Part shown: positions 1 to 5,174 of the stretch, piece after piece
Position numbering within the stretch: position 1 is the stretch's first letter
Layout of the letters: every line of letters begins with the position of its first letter
Origin: Nocardioidaceae bacterium
GTDB lineage: Bacteria; Actinomycetota; Actinomycetes; Propionibacteriales; Nocardioidaceae
Assembly: GCA_013813125.1 (NCBI GenBank)
Contig: JACCSH010000224.1
Location: 1-5,174 of the forward strand
Direction: 5' to 3'
DNA length: 5,174 nucleotides
Position numbers and translations under genes: made by a program
The notes under the pieces: model-generated
Databases searched by the model: none
What the model was told of the DNA's origin: nothing
Seen by the model: the letters and a program-made list of their open reading frames with translations, nothing else

Positions 1-150
1 GCCACGGACTTGGGTGTGCGCAAGGCGATGACTTCGCTGGGCTACTCCGGTGGCGACAGGGATCGTGCCGCCCGTGCAGAGTTCTGGCGGCCTTGGCGGT
101 CCTATGCCCTGATGCATGTCTGGAGATCTTTGAGCAAGGAGACGCAATGA
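1..150 (+). CDS. alkA: AlkA-type 3-methyladenine DNA glycosylase, C-terminal end only (5' truncated by window edge)
   Basis: Frame 1 is open from the first base and ends at TGA 148-150, giving 49 residues. It contains DLGVRKAM (residues 3-10) and [14 protein letters not shown] (28-41). This resembles the C-terminus of AlkA and Ada-AlkA fusions, where a catalytic aspartate is followed about 25-30 residues later by a W-[KR]-P-W-R-S-Y-A helix. By alignment from memory, D3 corresponds to E. coli AlkA Asp238, so the helix-hairpin-helix and the rest of the enzyme lie left of the window. The enzyme excises N3- and N7-alkylated purines in base excision repair in the cytoplasm. Its stop overlaps the ogt start (ATGA, 147-150), so the two are probably co-translated, which fits a shared role in alkylation repair. 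The missing part could be a plain AlkA or an Ada-AlkA fusion; the window cannot distinguish these. The family call is firm despite the short length. Confidence 0.85.
   Translation, partial: ATDLGVRKAMTSLGYSGGDRDRAARAEFWRPWRSYALMHVWRSLSKETQ
136..141 (+). promoter_or_regulatory. Ribosome binding site that fixes the ogt start
   Basis: AAGGAG lies inside the last codons of alkA, five bases before ATG 147. No comparable motif precedes the alternative in-frame ATG at 93, so this site supports the shorter Ogt and translational coupling to alkA. Confidence 0.7.
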
Positions 151-767
151 CGATCACGACTTTGACATTTGACTCACCCGTCGGGCGGATGGAACTGGTT
201 GCCGAAGGAGGAGCACTGACTCGGGCGCACTTTCTCGTAGAGACGGCCGAAGGCGGCAGTCAGGCAGTTGACAACGCATCGGGCGTGGCTGCCCCGACCG
301 GCTGGGCTGGCGATGCTGTCGCGACCGGATCGAGAGCGGCTGGGGCCGGTGCGCACCGTAGCGCTGCGGCAGGAGGCATCTGCCCAGACGGCTCCTCGCA
401 TGGGGTTCTTCAAGAGGCTCAGCGTCAGTTCGAGGCCTACTTCGCGGGGAAGTTGCGGGAGTTCACCGTGCCGCTGGCGGCGCGCGGAACGCCGTTTCAG
501 CGCCGAGTCTGGGAGGAGCTGACCTCCATTCCGTTTGGCACCACAGCGTCATACGGCCAGATCGCCGCCCGCCTAGGCATGCCGCCAGGCGCGTCTCGGG
601 CAGTTGGGACTGCGAACGGCGCGAATCCAGTCGCCATCATCGTTCCCTGCCATCGCGTTATCGGGGCAAACGGCAAGCTCGTCGGATACGCCGGAGGACT
701 GGATCGCAAGCGGCGATTGCTGAATCTGGAACTGACCTCCTCGGGCCAAGCCGCGCTCTTTGCTTGA
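147..767 (+). CDS. ogt: Methylated-DNA--[protein]-cysteine S-methyltransferase (O6-alkylguanine-DNA alkyltransferase)
   Basis: This suicide repair protein moves the alkyl group from O6-alkylguanine (and O4-alkylthymine) onto its own cysteine. From ATG 147 it is 206 residues. The N-terminal ribonuclease-like segment starts [13 protein letters not shown]. The C-terminal DNA-binding and active-site domain has the helix-turn-helix [10 protein letters not shown] (135-144), an arginine finger in SRAVG (R151), the acceptor motif PCHRV with C168, and YAGG plus a distal Glu (E195). All key residues are present, so it should be active. ATG 147 is preferred over an upstream in-frame ATG at 93 because it begins the family N-terminus, has AAGGAG five bases upstream, and overlaps the alkA stop. 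The oddity is residues about 32-86, an Ala/Gly/Ser-rich stretch without visible family pattern. E. coli Ogt has 171 residues with its Cys at 139, so the extra length lies before the active site. Confidence 0.93.
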   Translation: MTITTLTFDSPVGRMELVAEGGALTRAHFLVETAEGGSQAVDNASGVAAPTGWAGDAVATGSRAAGAGAHRSAAAGGICPDGSSHGVLQEAQRQFEAYFAGKLREFTVPLAARGTPFQRRVWEELTSIPFGTTASYGQIAARLGMPPGASRAVGTANGANPVAIIVPCHRVIGANGKLVGYAGGLDRKRRLLNLELTSSGQAALFA

Positions 768-784
768 CTTCGCGTCGTCTTTCC

Positions 785-806
785 GGTCGCGAGACCCGAA
801 GGGGTC
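785..806. terminator. Possible bidirectional terminator or hairpin between convergent ogt and ndgR
   Basis: The 46-base gap between the ogt stop (767) and the ndgR stop (814) holds two mutually exclusive small hairpins sharing one arm. GGTC (785-788) pairs with GACC (793-796) around a GCGA tetraloop. GACCC (793-797) pairs with GGGTC (802-806) around GAAG. Both stems are perfect but only 4-5 bp, and no T-run follows on either strand, so an intrinsic terminator is weakly supported. The convergent position is the main argument. Confidence 0.3.
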
Positions 807-813
807 AGCGCTG

Positions 814-1536
814 TTACTCGGCGGCGGCGCGGCGTAGGGACTCAGTCAACCGTTCGGCAGCGGCAAGCACCGCCGGAGCATGCAGTCGACCGGGTTGGCG
901 GCTCATCCGCTCCAGCGGCCCCGAAACAGATACCGCGGCGATGACCTTGCCTGAAGGTGAGCGAACTGCGGCCGACACGGATGCGACTCCCGCTTCTCGT
1001 TCGGCGACGCTTTGAGCCCAGCCTCGCCGCCGGATGCTCGCCAGCGCAGCAGCGTTGAAGGCTGCGCCGTGAAGACCGCGGTGCAACCGATCGGGCTCCT
1101 CCCACGCCAACAGGATCTGCGCAGCCGAGCCAGCCAGCATGCTGAGTTGGCTGCCGATTGGAATCGAGTCACGCAAGCCAGTCGGCCGCTCGGCAGCCGA
1201 CACGCAGACGCGGAAGTCGCCCTGACGTCGGAACAGCTGAGCAGACTCACCCGTGATGTCGCGGAGGCGCGCCAGAATCGGCCCGGCAGCGGCGAGGAGG
1301 CGGTCTTCGCCGGCCGCCGAGGAGAGTTCCCCAAGACGTGGGCCGAGGGCGAATCGACCCTGCATGTCGCGGGCTACGAGCCGGTGGTGTTCGAGAGCGA
1401 CCGCAAGACGATGAGCCGTGGGGCGCGCGAGTCCAGTGGCTGACACCAGTCCGGCTAATGACGCCGGACCGGCTTCAAGGGCCGAGAGTACGAGTGCCGC
1501 CTTGTCCAGAACGCCCACTCCGCTAGTGTTGTCCAT
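814..1536 (-). CDS. ndgR: IclR-family transcriptional regulator of leucine biosynthesis (NdgR/LtbR type)
   Basis: The product is 240 residues, the usual IclR length. Residues 8-65 form an N-terminal winged helix-turn-helix (LDKAALVLSALEAG, then ATGLARPTAHRLAVALEHH as turn and recognition helix, then FALGPRL). Residues 75-235 form the effector domain, with the IclR signature region GWAQSVAEREAGVASVSAAV at 172-191. The N-terminus MDNTSGVGVLDKAALVLSALE and the phrases ARDMQGRF and GESAQLFRRQGD strongly recall Streptomyces NdgR and Corynebacterium LtbR. Those proteins bind between their own gene and leuC and control leuCD, among other amino-acid genes. The divergent leuC, 48 bases away, matches that arrangement. 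The start is chosen by this conserved N-terminus. GGGAG directly touches the ATG, too close for a normal ribosome site, which raises the possibility of a leaderless mRNA. The effector is unknown from sequence; leucine or a pathway intermediate is inferred. Confidence 0.92.
   Translation of the reverse strand: MDNTSGVGVLDKAALVLSALEAGPASLAGLVSATGLARPTAHRLAVALEHHRLVARDMQGRFALGPRLGELSSAAGEDRLLAAAGPILARLRDITGESAQLFRRQGDFRVCVSAAERPTGLRDSIPIGSQLSMLAGSAAQILLAWEEPDRLHRGLHGAAFNAAALASIRRRGWAQSVAEREAGVASVSAAVRSPSGKVIAAVSVSGPLERMSRQPGRLHAPAVLAAAERLTESLRRAAAE
1502..1529 (+). promoter_or_regulatory. Candidate leuCD promoter inside the 5' end of ndgR
   Basis: TTGTCC (1502-1507) and TAGTGT (1524-1529) are separated by 16 bases. 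The second hexamer fits the actinobacterial -10 pattern TAnnnT. Initiation would fall near 1536 and give a leader of about 49 nt before leuC. The candidate lies within the first codons of ndgR on the opposite strand. No transcription data support it; another TAnnnT (TACTCT, 1544-1549) is a weaker alternative because it lacks a -35. Confidence 0.3.
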
Positions 1537-1542
1537 CTCCCG

Positions 1543-1571
1543 ATACTCTCGTCTCAGATGTTGATATGCAA
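1543..1571 (-). promoter_or_regulatory. Candidate ndgR promoter giving a leaderless transcript
   Basis: Read on the minus strand, TTGCAT (1571-1566) is followed after 17 bases by GAGTAT (1548-1543), and six bases later by the ndgR ATG. Initiation seven bases past the -10 would fall on the A of the ATG. Leaderless mRNAs are common in actinobacteria, and this would explain the lack of a properly spaced ribosome site. GAGTAT is an imperfect -10, so the call is tentative. Confidence 0.3.
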
Positions 1572-1584
1572 GTCAGGACAGTGA

Positions 1585-3006
1585 ATGCATAGCTCGACCC
1601 CGCGGATTTTGGCAGAGAAGGTGTGGGACGAGCACGTCGTCAGCCGCGCCGAGGGGAAGCCCGATCTGCTCTACATCGACCTTCATCTCGTCCATGAGGT
1701 GACCAGCCCGCAGGCGTTCGAGGGTTTGCGACTCAGCGGGAGGACCGTTCGCCGTCCGGACCTGACCCTCGCCACCGAGGACCACAACGTGCCGACGACT
1801 GACGTCGACCAGCCGATTGCCGACCCGGTCTCGCTGGCTCAGATCAACGCCCTCCGCGCCAACTGCGCTGAGTTCGGGGTGCGCCTTCATCCGCTGGGCG
1901 ATGTCGAGCAAGGCATCGTGCACGTCGTAGGACCCCAGCTGGGGCTGACGCAGCCCGGGATGACGATCGTCTGCGGCGACTCCCACACCTCCACGCACGG
2001 CGCCTTCGGTGCCCTCGCCTTCGGCATCGGAACCAGCGAGGTAGAGCATGTGCTGGCCACGCAGACGTTGCCCCAGGTAAAACCCAAGAACGTGGCTGTC
2101 ACGATCACCGGCCAGCTCCCGACAGGTGTTACCGCGAAGGATCTCGTACTCACGCTCATCGCGCAGGAGACCACCAGTGGGGGTCAGGGCTACATCGTCG
2201 AATACAGGGGGCAGGCAATTGAGTCCCTCTCGATGGAAGCTCGTATGACGATCTGCAACATGAGCATCGAGTGGGGCGCCAAGGCTGGCCTCATCGCTCC
2301 TGACGACACGACGTTCCGCTACCTGCGAGGCCGTCCCCACGCACCGGCCGGCGTCGACTGGGACAGAGCGGTGGAGTATTGGCGCACATTGGTCACCGAT
2401 GACGAAGCCACCTTCGACAAAGAGGTCGTCATCGACGCCACCACCGTTACCCCTCTTGTCACGTGGGGCACCAACCCCGGGCAAGGGATGGCCCTGGGTG
2501 GCAACGTTCCCTCACCTGACGACTTCCGCACAGAGGCGGAGCAAGCCGCGGCGAAACGAGCTCTGCACTACATGGGGCTGACCGCCGGCACACCGATGCG
2601 CGAGATCACGGTGGATGCCGTGTTCGTGGGCTCTTGCACCAACGGCCGGATCGAGGACCTGCGTGCCGCCGCCGACATACTAAGGGGACGCAAGATAGCC
2701 GACTCTGTGCGCATGCTCGTAGTGCCCGGCTCAGTCCGCGTCCGCCTCCAAGCTGAAGACGAGGGTCTTGACATCGTTTTCAAGGACGCAGGGGCGGAGT
2801 GGCGAGGGGCTGGATGCTCGATGTGCCTCGGCATGAACCCCGACCAGCTCGCACCAGGGGAACGATGCGCCTCTACGTCCAACCGCAACTTCGAGGGTCG
2901 CCAAGGTGAGGGCGGGCGCACCCACCTCGTGTCCCCGTTGGTGGCCGCCGCCACGGCAGTAACCGGGCATCTCACGGCCCCCAGCGACCTTCCTGCTTGG
3001 GTATGA
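1585..3006 (+). CDS. leuC: 3-isopropylmalate dehydratase large subunit (alpha-isopropylmalate isomerase)
   Basis: With LeuD this enzyme interconverts 2- and 3-isopropylmalate, the second step of leucine synthesis, in the cytoplasm. It belongs to the aconitase family with a [4Fe-4S] cluster. The product is 473 residues, close to the usual 465-475. It begins with [11 protein letters not shown] and shows [53 protein letters not shown] (from 131), GSCTNGR with cluster ligand C351, and [13 protein letters not shown] with ligands C411 and C414, then [10 protein letters not shown] and GRTHLVSP near the end. All three ligands match E. coli spacing. ATG 1585 is the first usable start, because TGA 1582-1584 closes the frame immediately upstream; AGGA at 1575-1578 is six bases away. 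The stop lies 14 bases before the preferred leuD start, so the two form one operon, probably controlled by the divergent NdgR. Confidence 0.97.
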   Translation: MHSSTPRILAEKVWDEHVVSRAEGKPDLLYIDLHLVHEVTSPQAFEGLRLSGRTVRRPDLTLATEDHNVPTTDVDQPIADPVSLAQINALRANCAEFGVRLHPLGDVEQGIVHVVGPQLGLTQPGMTIVCGDSHTSTHGAFGALAFGIGTSEVEHVLATQTLPQVKPKNVAVTITGQLPTGVTAKDLVLTLIAQETTSGGQGYIVEYRGQAIESLSMEARMTICNMSIEWGAKAGLIAPDDTTFRYLRGRPHAPAGVDWDRAVEYWRTLVTDDEATFDKEVVIDATTVTPLVTWGTNPGQGMALGGNVPSPDDFRTEAEQAAAKRALHYMGLTAGTPMREITVDAVFVGSCTNGRIEDLRAAADILRGRKIADSVRMLVVPGSVRVRLQAEDEGLDIVFKDAGAEWRGAGCSMCLGMNPDQLAPGERCASTSNRNFEGRQGEGGRTHLVSPLVAAATAVTGHLTAPSDLPAWV

Positions 3007-3007
3007 C

Positions 3008-3012
3008 GAGGA
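3008..3012 (+). promoter_or_regulatory. Ribosome binding site favouring the internal leuD start
   Basis: GAGGA stands eight bases before ATG 3021, where the conserved LeuD N-terminus begins. The alternatives, ATG 3003 (overlapping the leuC stop as ATGA) and TTG 2997, have no clear Shine-Dalgarno sequence and would depend on coupling to leuC. Confidence 0.5.
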
Positions 3013-3020
3013 CAACGCCG

Positions 3021-3689
3021 ATGGACAGGTTCCGCTCCCACACAGGCACGGCTCTTCCTCTGCGCCGAGGCAACGTCGACACCGACCAGATAATCCCAGC
3101 GGAGTACCTGAAGCGCATCACCCGGTCCGGTTTCGCAGACGGACTGTTCGCCGCCTGGAAATTCGACCAGGACTTTGTCTTGAACTCGCCGGAGTACGGC
3201 GGCGCGAGCGTTCTCGTCGCCGGCCCCGACTTCGGCGTAGGGTCGTCTCGCGAACACGCCGTCTGGGCCTTGCAGGACTACGGCTTCAAGGCTGTGCTCA
3301 GTCCCTGCTTTGGGGACATCTTTTCTGCAAACGCCGGCAAGTCGGGCCTGTTGGCCGCGGTGGTCGACCTGCCGGCAATTGAACGACTGTGGTCGATCAC
3401 AGAGGCCGATCCCGCGACGGAGGTGACCGTCGACCTGGTCGACTTGGTAGTACGAGCAGGGTCTTGGTCGGCAACTATGCACGTCGACGACTACACACGG
3501 TGGCGCATGCTCGAGGGGCTCGACGACATCGAAATCACGCTCGGCCAGGAAGCCGACATCACCAGATTCGAGTCGAGTCGACCCTCGTTCAAGCCGGCCA
3601 CTCAGCTCCCGCCGCAGCATTCACCGCAGCATCGGGGGCGAGCCATTACCTCATCCGAGACCCGGTCACCGAAGGCGGTGCACAGCTAG
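3021..3689 (+). CDS. leuD: 3-isopropylmalate dehydratase small subunit
   Basis: This is the swivelling-domain partner of LeuC in isopropylmalate isomerase. From ATG 3021 it is 222 residues. Family motifs are [20 protein letters not shown] (7-26), the region around [34 protein letters not shown] with GSSREH at 74-79, [14 protein letters not shown], and [15 protein letters not shown] near the end. The catalytic-domain core ends at about RPSFKP, after which some 28 residues rich in Pro, His, Gln, Ser and Arg follow. LeuD proteins of this group usually stop soon after PSFKP (about 195-205 residues), so this tail is unusual and probably disordered. An earlier ATG at 3003 would add six residues (MTRTTP) and give an ATGA overlap with leuC; it cannot be excluded. 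Pairing with leuC makes the function secure. Confidence 0.96.
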   Translation: MDRFRSHTGTALPLRRGNVDTDQIIPAEYLKRITRSGFADGLFAAWKFDQDFVLNSPEYGGASVLVAGPDFGVGSSREHAVWALQDYGFKAVLSPCFGDIFSANAGKSGLLAAVVDLPAIERLWSITEADPATEVTVDLVDLVVRAGSWSATMHVDDYTRWRMLEGLDDIEITLGQEADITRFESSRPSFKPATQLPPQHSPQHRGRAITSSETRSPKAVHS

Positions 3690-3692
3690 GCT
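3663..3692 (+). promoter_or_regulatory. Candidate promoter for plsC-gpsA overlapping the leuD stop
   Basis: TAGGCT (3687-3692) is a very good match to the actinobacterial -10 consensus, and its TAG is the leuD stop codon. CGGTCA (3663-3668), 18 bases upstream, is only a weak -35. Six bases after the -10 comes ATG 3699, which opens a 16-codon ORF ending at 3749, so initiation near 3699 could give a leaderless start there or a leader of about 90 nt for plsC. It would let the lipid genes be expressed independently of leucine control. Confidence 0.4.
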
Positions 3693-3780
3693 GTGGCTAT
3701 GGGCGGTTGGCTGAGCAAGCGTCGGTTCCGCCAGGGTTCCACGCGGTAGCGGCGCCACGCCCATCCACTGGAGTGGGTTG

Positions 3781-3785
3781 AGGAG
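3781..3785 (+). promoter_or_regulatory. Ribosome binding site that fixes the plsC TTG start
   Basis: AGGAG lies five bases before TTG 3791. An in-frame TGA at 3779-3781 rules out any earlier start, so the rare TTG initiation codon is well supported. Confidence 0.65.
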
Positions 3786-3790
3786 CAGGT

Positions 3791-4666
3791 TTGCGGAGAC
3801 AGAAACGCGGGTGGGCCTTGGCCATCTTCGCGACGGTGCTGCGACGACCGCTGCTGATATTGACAAAGCAGGACTGGAGCGGAGCGGAGAACCTGCCACG
3901 CGAGGGCGGGTGTGTAGTAGTCGTCAACCATGTCTCACAGTTCGATCCTTTTTCTTGCGCGCATTTCATTTACGACAACGGCCGGCTGCCGCGCTTTCTG
4001 GGCAAGGCTGCAGTCTTCAAACTGCCAGTCCTCGGCCGGATACTTGCCGCTGCCGGCCAGATTCCCGTGTACCGCGAGACCGAGCACGCTGCCGAGGCCT
4101 TCAGCGCAGCAGTGGCGGCTGTGCAGCGGGGGGAGTGCGTCGTCATCTACCCAGAAGGGACCATTTCCCGCGATCGTGACCTGTGGCCGATGGTGGGCAA
4201 GACGGGCGCGGCGCGCGTGGCCTTCTCGACCGGCTGTCCGGTGATTCCTTGTGCCCAGTGGGGGCCGCAAGAGATCCTGGCACCTTATGCCCGCAGGCCG
4301 CATCTGTTTCCCCGCAAGGTGATGCGCATCCGCGCCGGCGAACCCGTGGACCTCGATGACCTACGGGTGGAACCCATCGGCATCACCCAACTGGTTCTCG
4401 GCACCGCACGCATTATGGCGGCCATGACCTCTCAGCTGGAGCAGATCAGAGGTGAGGCAGCCCCAGAGCAGAGGTTCGACCCAGTCGCGGCGGGCCTCGC
4501 CGACACAGGCAACCCCTACCGGACTGAAGCGCCGCACGGCAACCGACAGCGAGCGGTCTCCGATGGGCTCGTCGCCCCGGTTGAGCCGATCGACACACCT
4601 CAGCCGGATCGCACGGACCATGCCGACGTAGCGAGTTCCGAAGACCTCAAGGAGCAGCCGTCGTGA
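3791..4666 (+). CDS. plsC: 1-acyl-sn-glycerol-3-phosphate acyltransferase (PlsC/LPLAT family)
   Basis: PlsC acylates lysophosphatidic acid to phosphatidic acid at the inner face of the membrane, the second acylation in glycerolipid synthesis. The product is 291 residues from TTG 3791. Motifs appear in family order: the H-x4-D catalytic motif NHVSQFDP with H47 and D52; motif II-like GQIPVYRE (89-96); motif [12 protein letters not shown] (120-128), a version of the FPEGTRS box; and motif [10 protein letters not shown] (151-158). The hydrophobic N-terminal stretch (about 8-24) probably associates with the membrane. Residues from about 225 to the end are Pro/Glu/Asp/Arg-rich with no family motif and look disordered. 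The stop overlaps the gpsA start (GTGA), and gpsA makes the glycerol-3-phosphate backbone, which supports the lipid role. Related LPLAT enzymes with other acyl acceptors share these motifs, so exact substrate specificity is inferred. Confidence 0.9.
   Translation: MRRQKRGWALAIFATVLRRPLLILTKQDWSGAENLPREGGCVVVVNHVSQFDPFSCAHFIYDNGRLPRFLGKAAVFKLPVLGRILAAAGQIPVYRETEHAAEAFSAAVAAVQRGECVVIYPEGTISRDRDLWPMVGKTGAARVAFSTGCPVIPCAQWGPQEILAPYARRPHLFPRKVMRIRAGEPVDLDDLRVEPIGITQLVLGTARIMAAMTSQLEQIRGEAAPEQRFDPVAAGLADTGNPYRTEAPHGNRQRAVSDGLVAPVEPIDTPQPDRTDHADVASSEDLKEQPS
4649..4654 (+). promoter_or_regulatory. Ribosome binding site for gpsA within the plsC end
   Basis: AAGGAG stands eight bases before GTG 4663, an ideal spacing. 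It supports the GTG start that overlaps the plsC stop. Confidence 0.7.
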
Positions 4667-5174
4667 GCAAGGTCGCCGTCTTTGGTGCTGGTTCGTGGGG
4701 TACGGCGTTCTCGCTGGTACTTGCTGATGCCGGCAACTCGGTCACGTTGTGGGCCCGGCGCGCTGAGCTGAGCGAGAGCATCAACGAGCGACACGAGAAC
4801 GTCGACTACCTGCCGGGCGTGTCGTTGCCCGACGAGATCCGCGCAACGCACGACCCAGACGAGGCCCTCGACGGGGCGGACCTGGTCGTGCTCGCTATGC
4901 CGTCTCAGTCGCTGCGGTCCAACTTGGAGCACTGGGCGTCCGACATACCAGAAGACGCCGTGCTGTTGAGCTTGATGAAGGGCGTCGAGGTCGGCAGCGC
5001 CAAGCGGATGAGCGAGGTCATCGAAGAAGTCACCGGCATAGGGGCCGACCGCGTAGCAGTGCTTTCTGGTCCGAACTTGTCGCATGAGATCGCGGCTCGC
5101 CAACCGGCCGCGTCGGTGATCGCCTGCGTCGACGAATCCGTGGCAGCAGCACTCCAGGCCCGGTGCCACAGCGA
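4663..5174 (+). CDS. gpsA: NAD(P)-dependent glycerol-3-phosphate dehydrogenase, N-terminal part (3' truncated by window edge)
   Basis: GpsA reduces dihydroxyacetone phosphate to sn-glycerol 3-phosphate, the backbone for phospholipids, in the cytoplasm. The reading frame is open from GTG 4663 to the window end (170 full codons of a protein usually 325-340 long). The N-terminus [21 protein letters not shown] carries the Rossmann GxGxxG at residues 8-13. VTLWARR follows strand beta-2 and can contact the nucleotide ribose or phosphate. [23 protein letters not shown] with the conserved substrate-site Lys (K106), and [12 protein letters not shown] (SGPN at 135-138) are family hallmarks. The second catalytic Lys and the C-terminal helical domain lie beyond the edge. 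The GTGA overlap with plsC and the strong ribosome site indicate a two-gene translationally coupled unit. From memory, ddl often follows in actinobacteria; that cannot be checked here. Confidence 0.96.
   Translation, partial: MSKVAVFGAGSWGTAFSLVLADAGNSVTLWARRAELSESINERHENVDYLPGVSLPDEIRATHDPDEALDGADLVVLAMPSQSLRSNLEHWASDIPEDAVLLSLMKGVEVGSAKRMSEVIEEVTGIGADRVAVLSGPNLSHEIAARQPAASVIACVDESVAAALQARCHS

Noticed and set aside
93..146. An 18-residue N-terminal extension of Ogt from ATG 93
   Set aside because: It overlaps the conserved end of AlkA in another frame, is not Ogt-like, and lacks the ribosome site that precedes ATG 147.
1012..1443. A 143-codon plus-strand frame opposite ndgR
   Set aside because: NdgR on the other strand has full IclR-family identity; this frame has no family pattern.
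1558..1584. Leucine attenuation leader before leuC
   Set aside because: The only short ORF has one Leu codon rather than a run, and the gap has no terminator/antiterminator pair.
1573..2484. A 303-codon open frame on the minus strand opposite leuC
   Set aside because: It lies antisense to well-conserved leuC, shows no recognisable domain, and is the kind of long shadow frame expected in GC-rich coding DNA.
2568..3620. A 350-codon open frame on the minus strand across the leuC-leuD junction
   Set aside because: It spans two firm genes in antisense, has an Arg/Pro/Ser-rich composition without motifs, and is a codon-bias shadow.
3763..3778. Hairpin ATCCAC-TGGA-GTGGGT just before the plsC ribosome site
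   Set aside because: Only six pairs including one G-T wobble, with no T-run; too weak to call a terminator or regulatory element.
3690..3790. tRNA or other RNA gene, or HU gene remnant, in the leuD-plsC gap
   Set aside because: No cloverleaf arms, T-loop motif or HU-like coding sequence could be found in the 101 bases.
4600..5169. A 189-codon minus-strand frame opposite gpsA
   Set aside because: GpsA hallmarks are unmistakable on the plus strand; the antisense translation shows none.

Overview
The window is an ordinary chromosomal stretch from a high-GC Gram-positive bacterium (Actinomycetota). The evidence is GC-rich coding sequence with G/C-biased third positions, a regulator that closely matches the actinobacterial NdgR/LtbR type of IclR protein, and the divergent order regulator / leuC-leuD / plsC-gpsA, which I recall as typical of actinobacterial chromosomes. 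I cannot place it to genus. From memory, many relatives carry an HU-type gene (hup) between leuD and plsC. Here only about 100 bases lie in that gap and no such gene is present.

Layout. (1) Positions 1-767, plus strand: the last 49 codons of an AlkA-type 3-methyladenine DNA glycosylase, overlapped by an Ogt-type O6-alkylguanine-DNA alkyltransferase. This is an alkylation-damage repair pair joined by an ATGA stop/start overlap. (2) 814-1536, minus strand: the IclR-family regulator ndgR, convergent with ogt and divergent from leuC. (3) 1585-3689, plus strand: leuC and leuD, the large and small subunits of 3-isopropylmalate dehydratase for leucine synthesis. (4) 3791-5174, plus strand: plsC, an acyltransferase for phosphatidic acid synthesis, overlapped by gpsA, glycerol-3-phosphate dehydrogenase, which runs off the right edge.

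How they work together. AlkA removes N-alkylated bases and Ogt reverses O-alkylation, so the left pair is a small DNA-repair unit. NdgR most likely represses leuCD in response to leucine or a related metabolite, and the 48-base ndgR-leuC gap must hold most control elements for both genes. GpsA makes sn-glycerol 3-phosphate and PlsC carries out the second acylation on that backbone, so the right pair supplies glycerolipid synthesis.

I see no mobile element, CRISPR array, RNA gene, toxin-antitoxin pair or novel multi-gene system. The points worth a second look are small: a roughly 40-residue low-complexity insert in Ogt, closely packed opposing promoter candidates between ndgR and leuC (ndgR possibly leaderless), an 8-codon ORF whose stop abuts the leuC start, and a strong actinobacterial -10 motif overlapping the leuD stop with a possible leaderless 16-codon ORF. 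No gap between genes exceeds about 100 bases.
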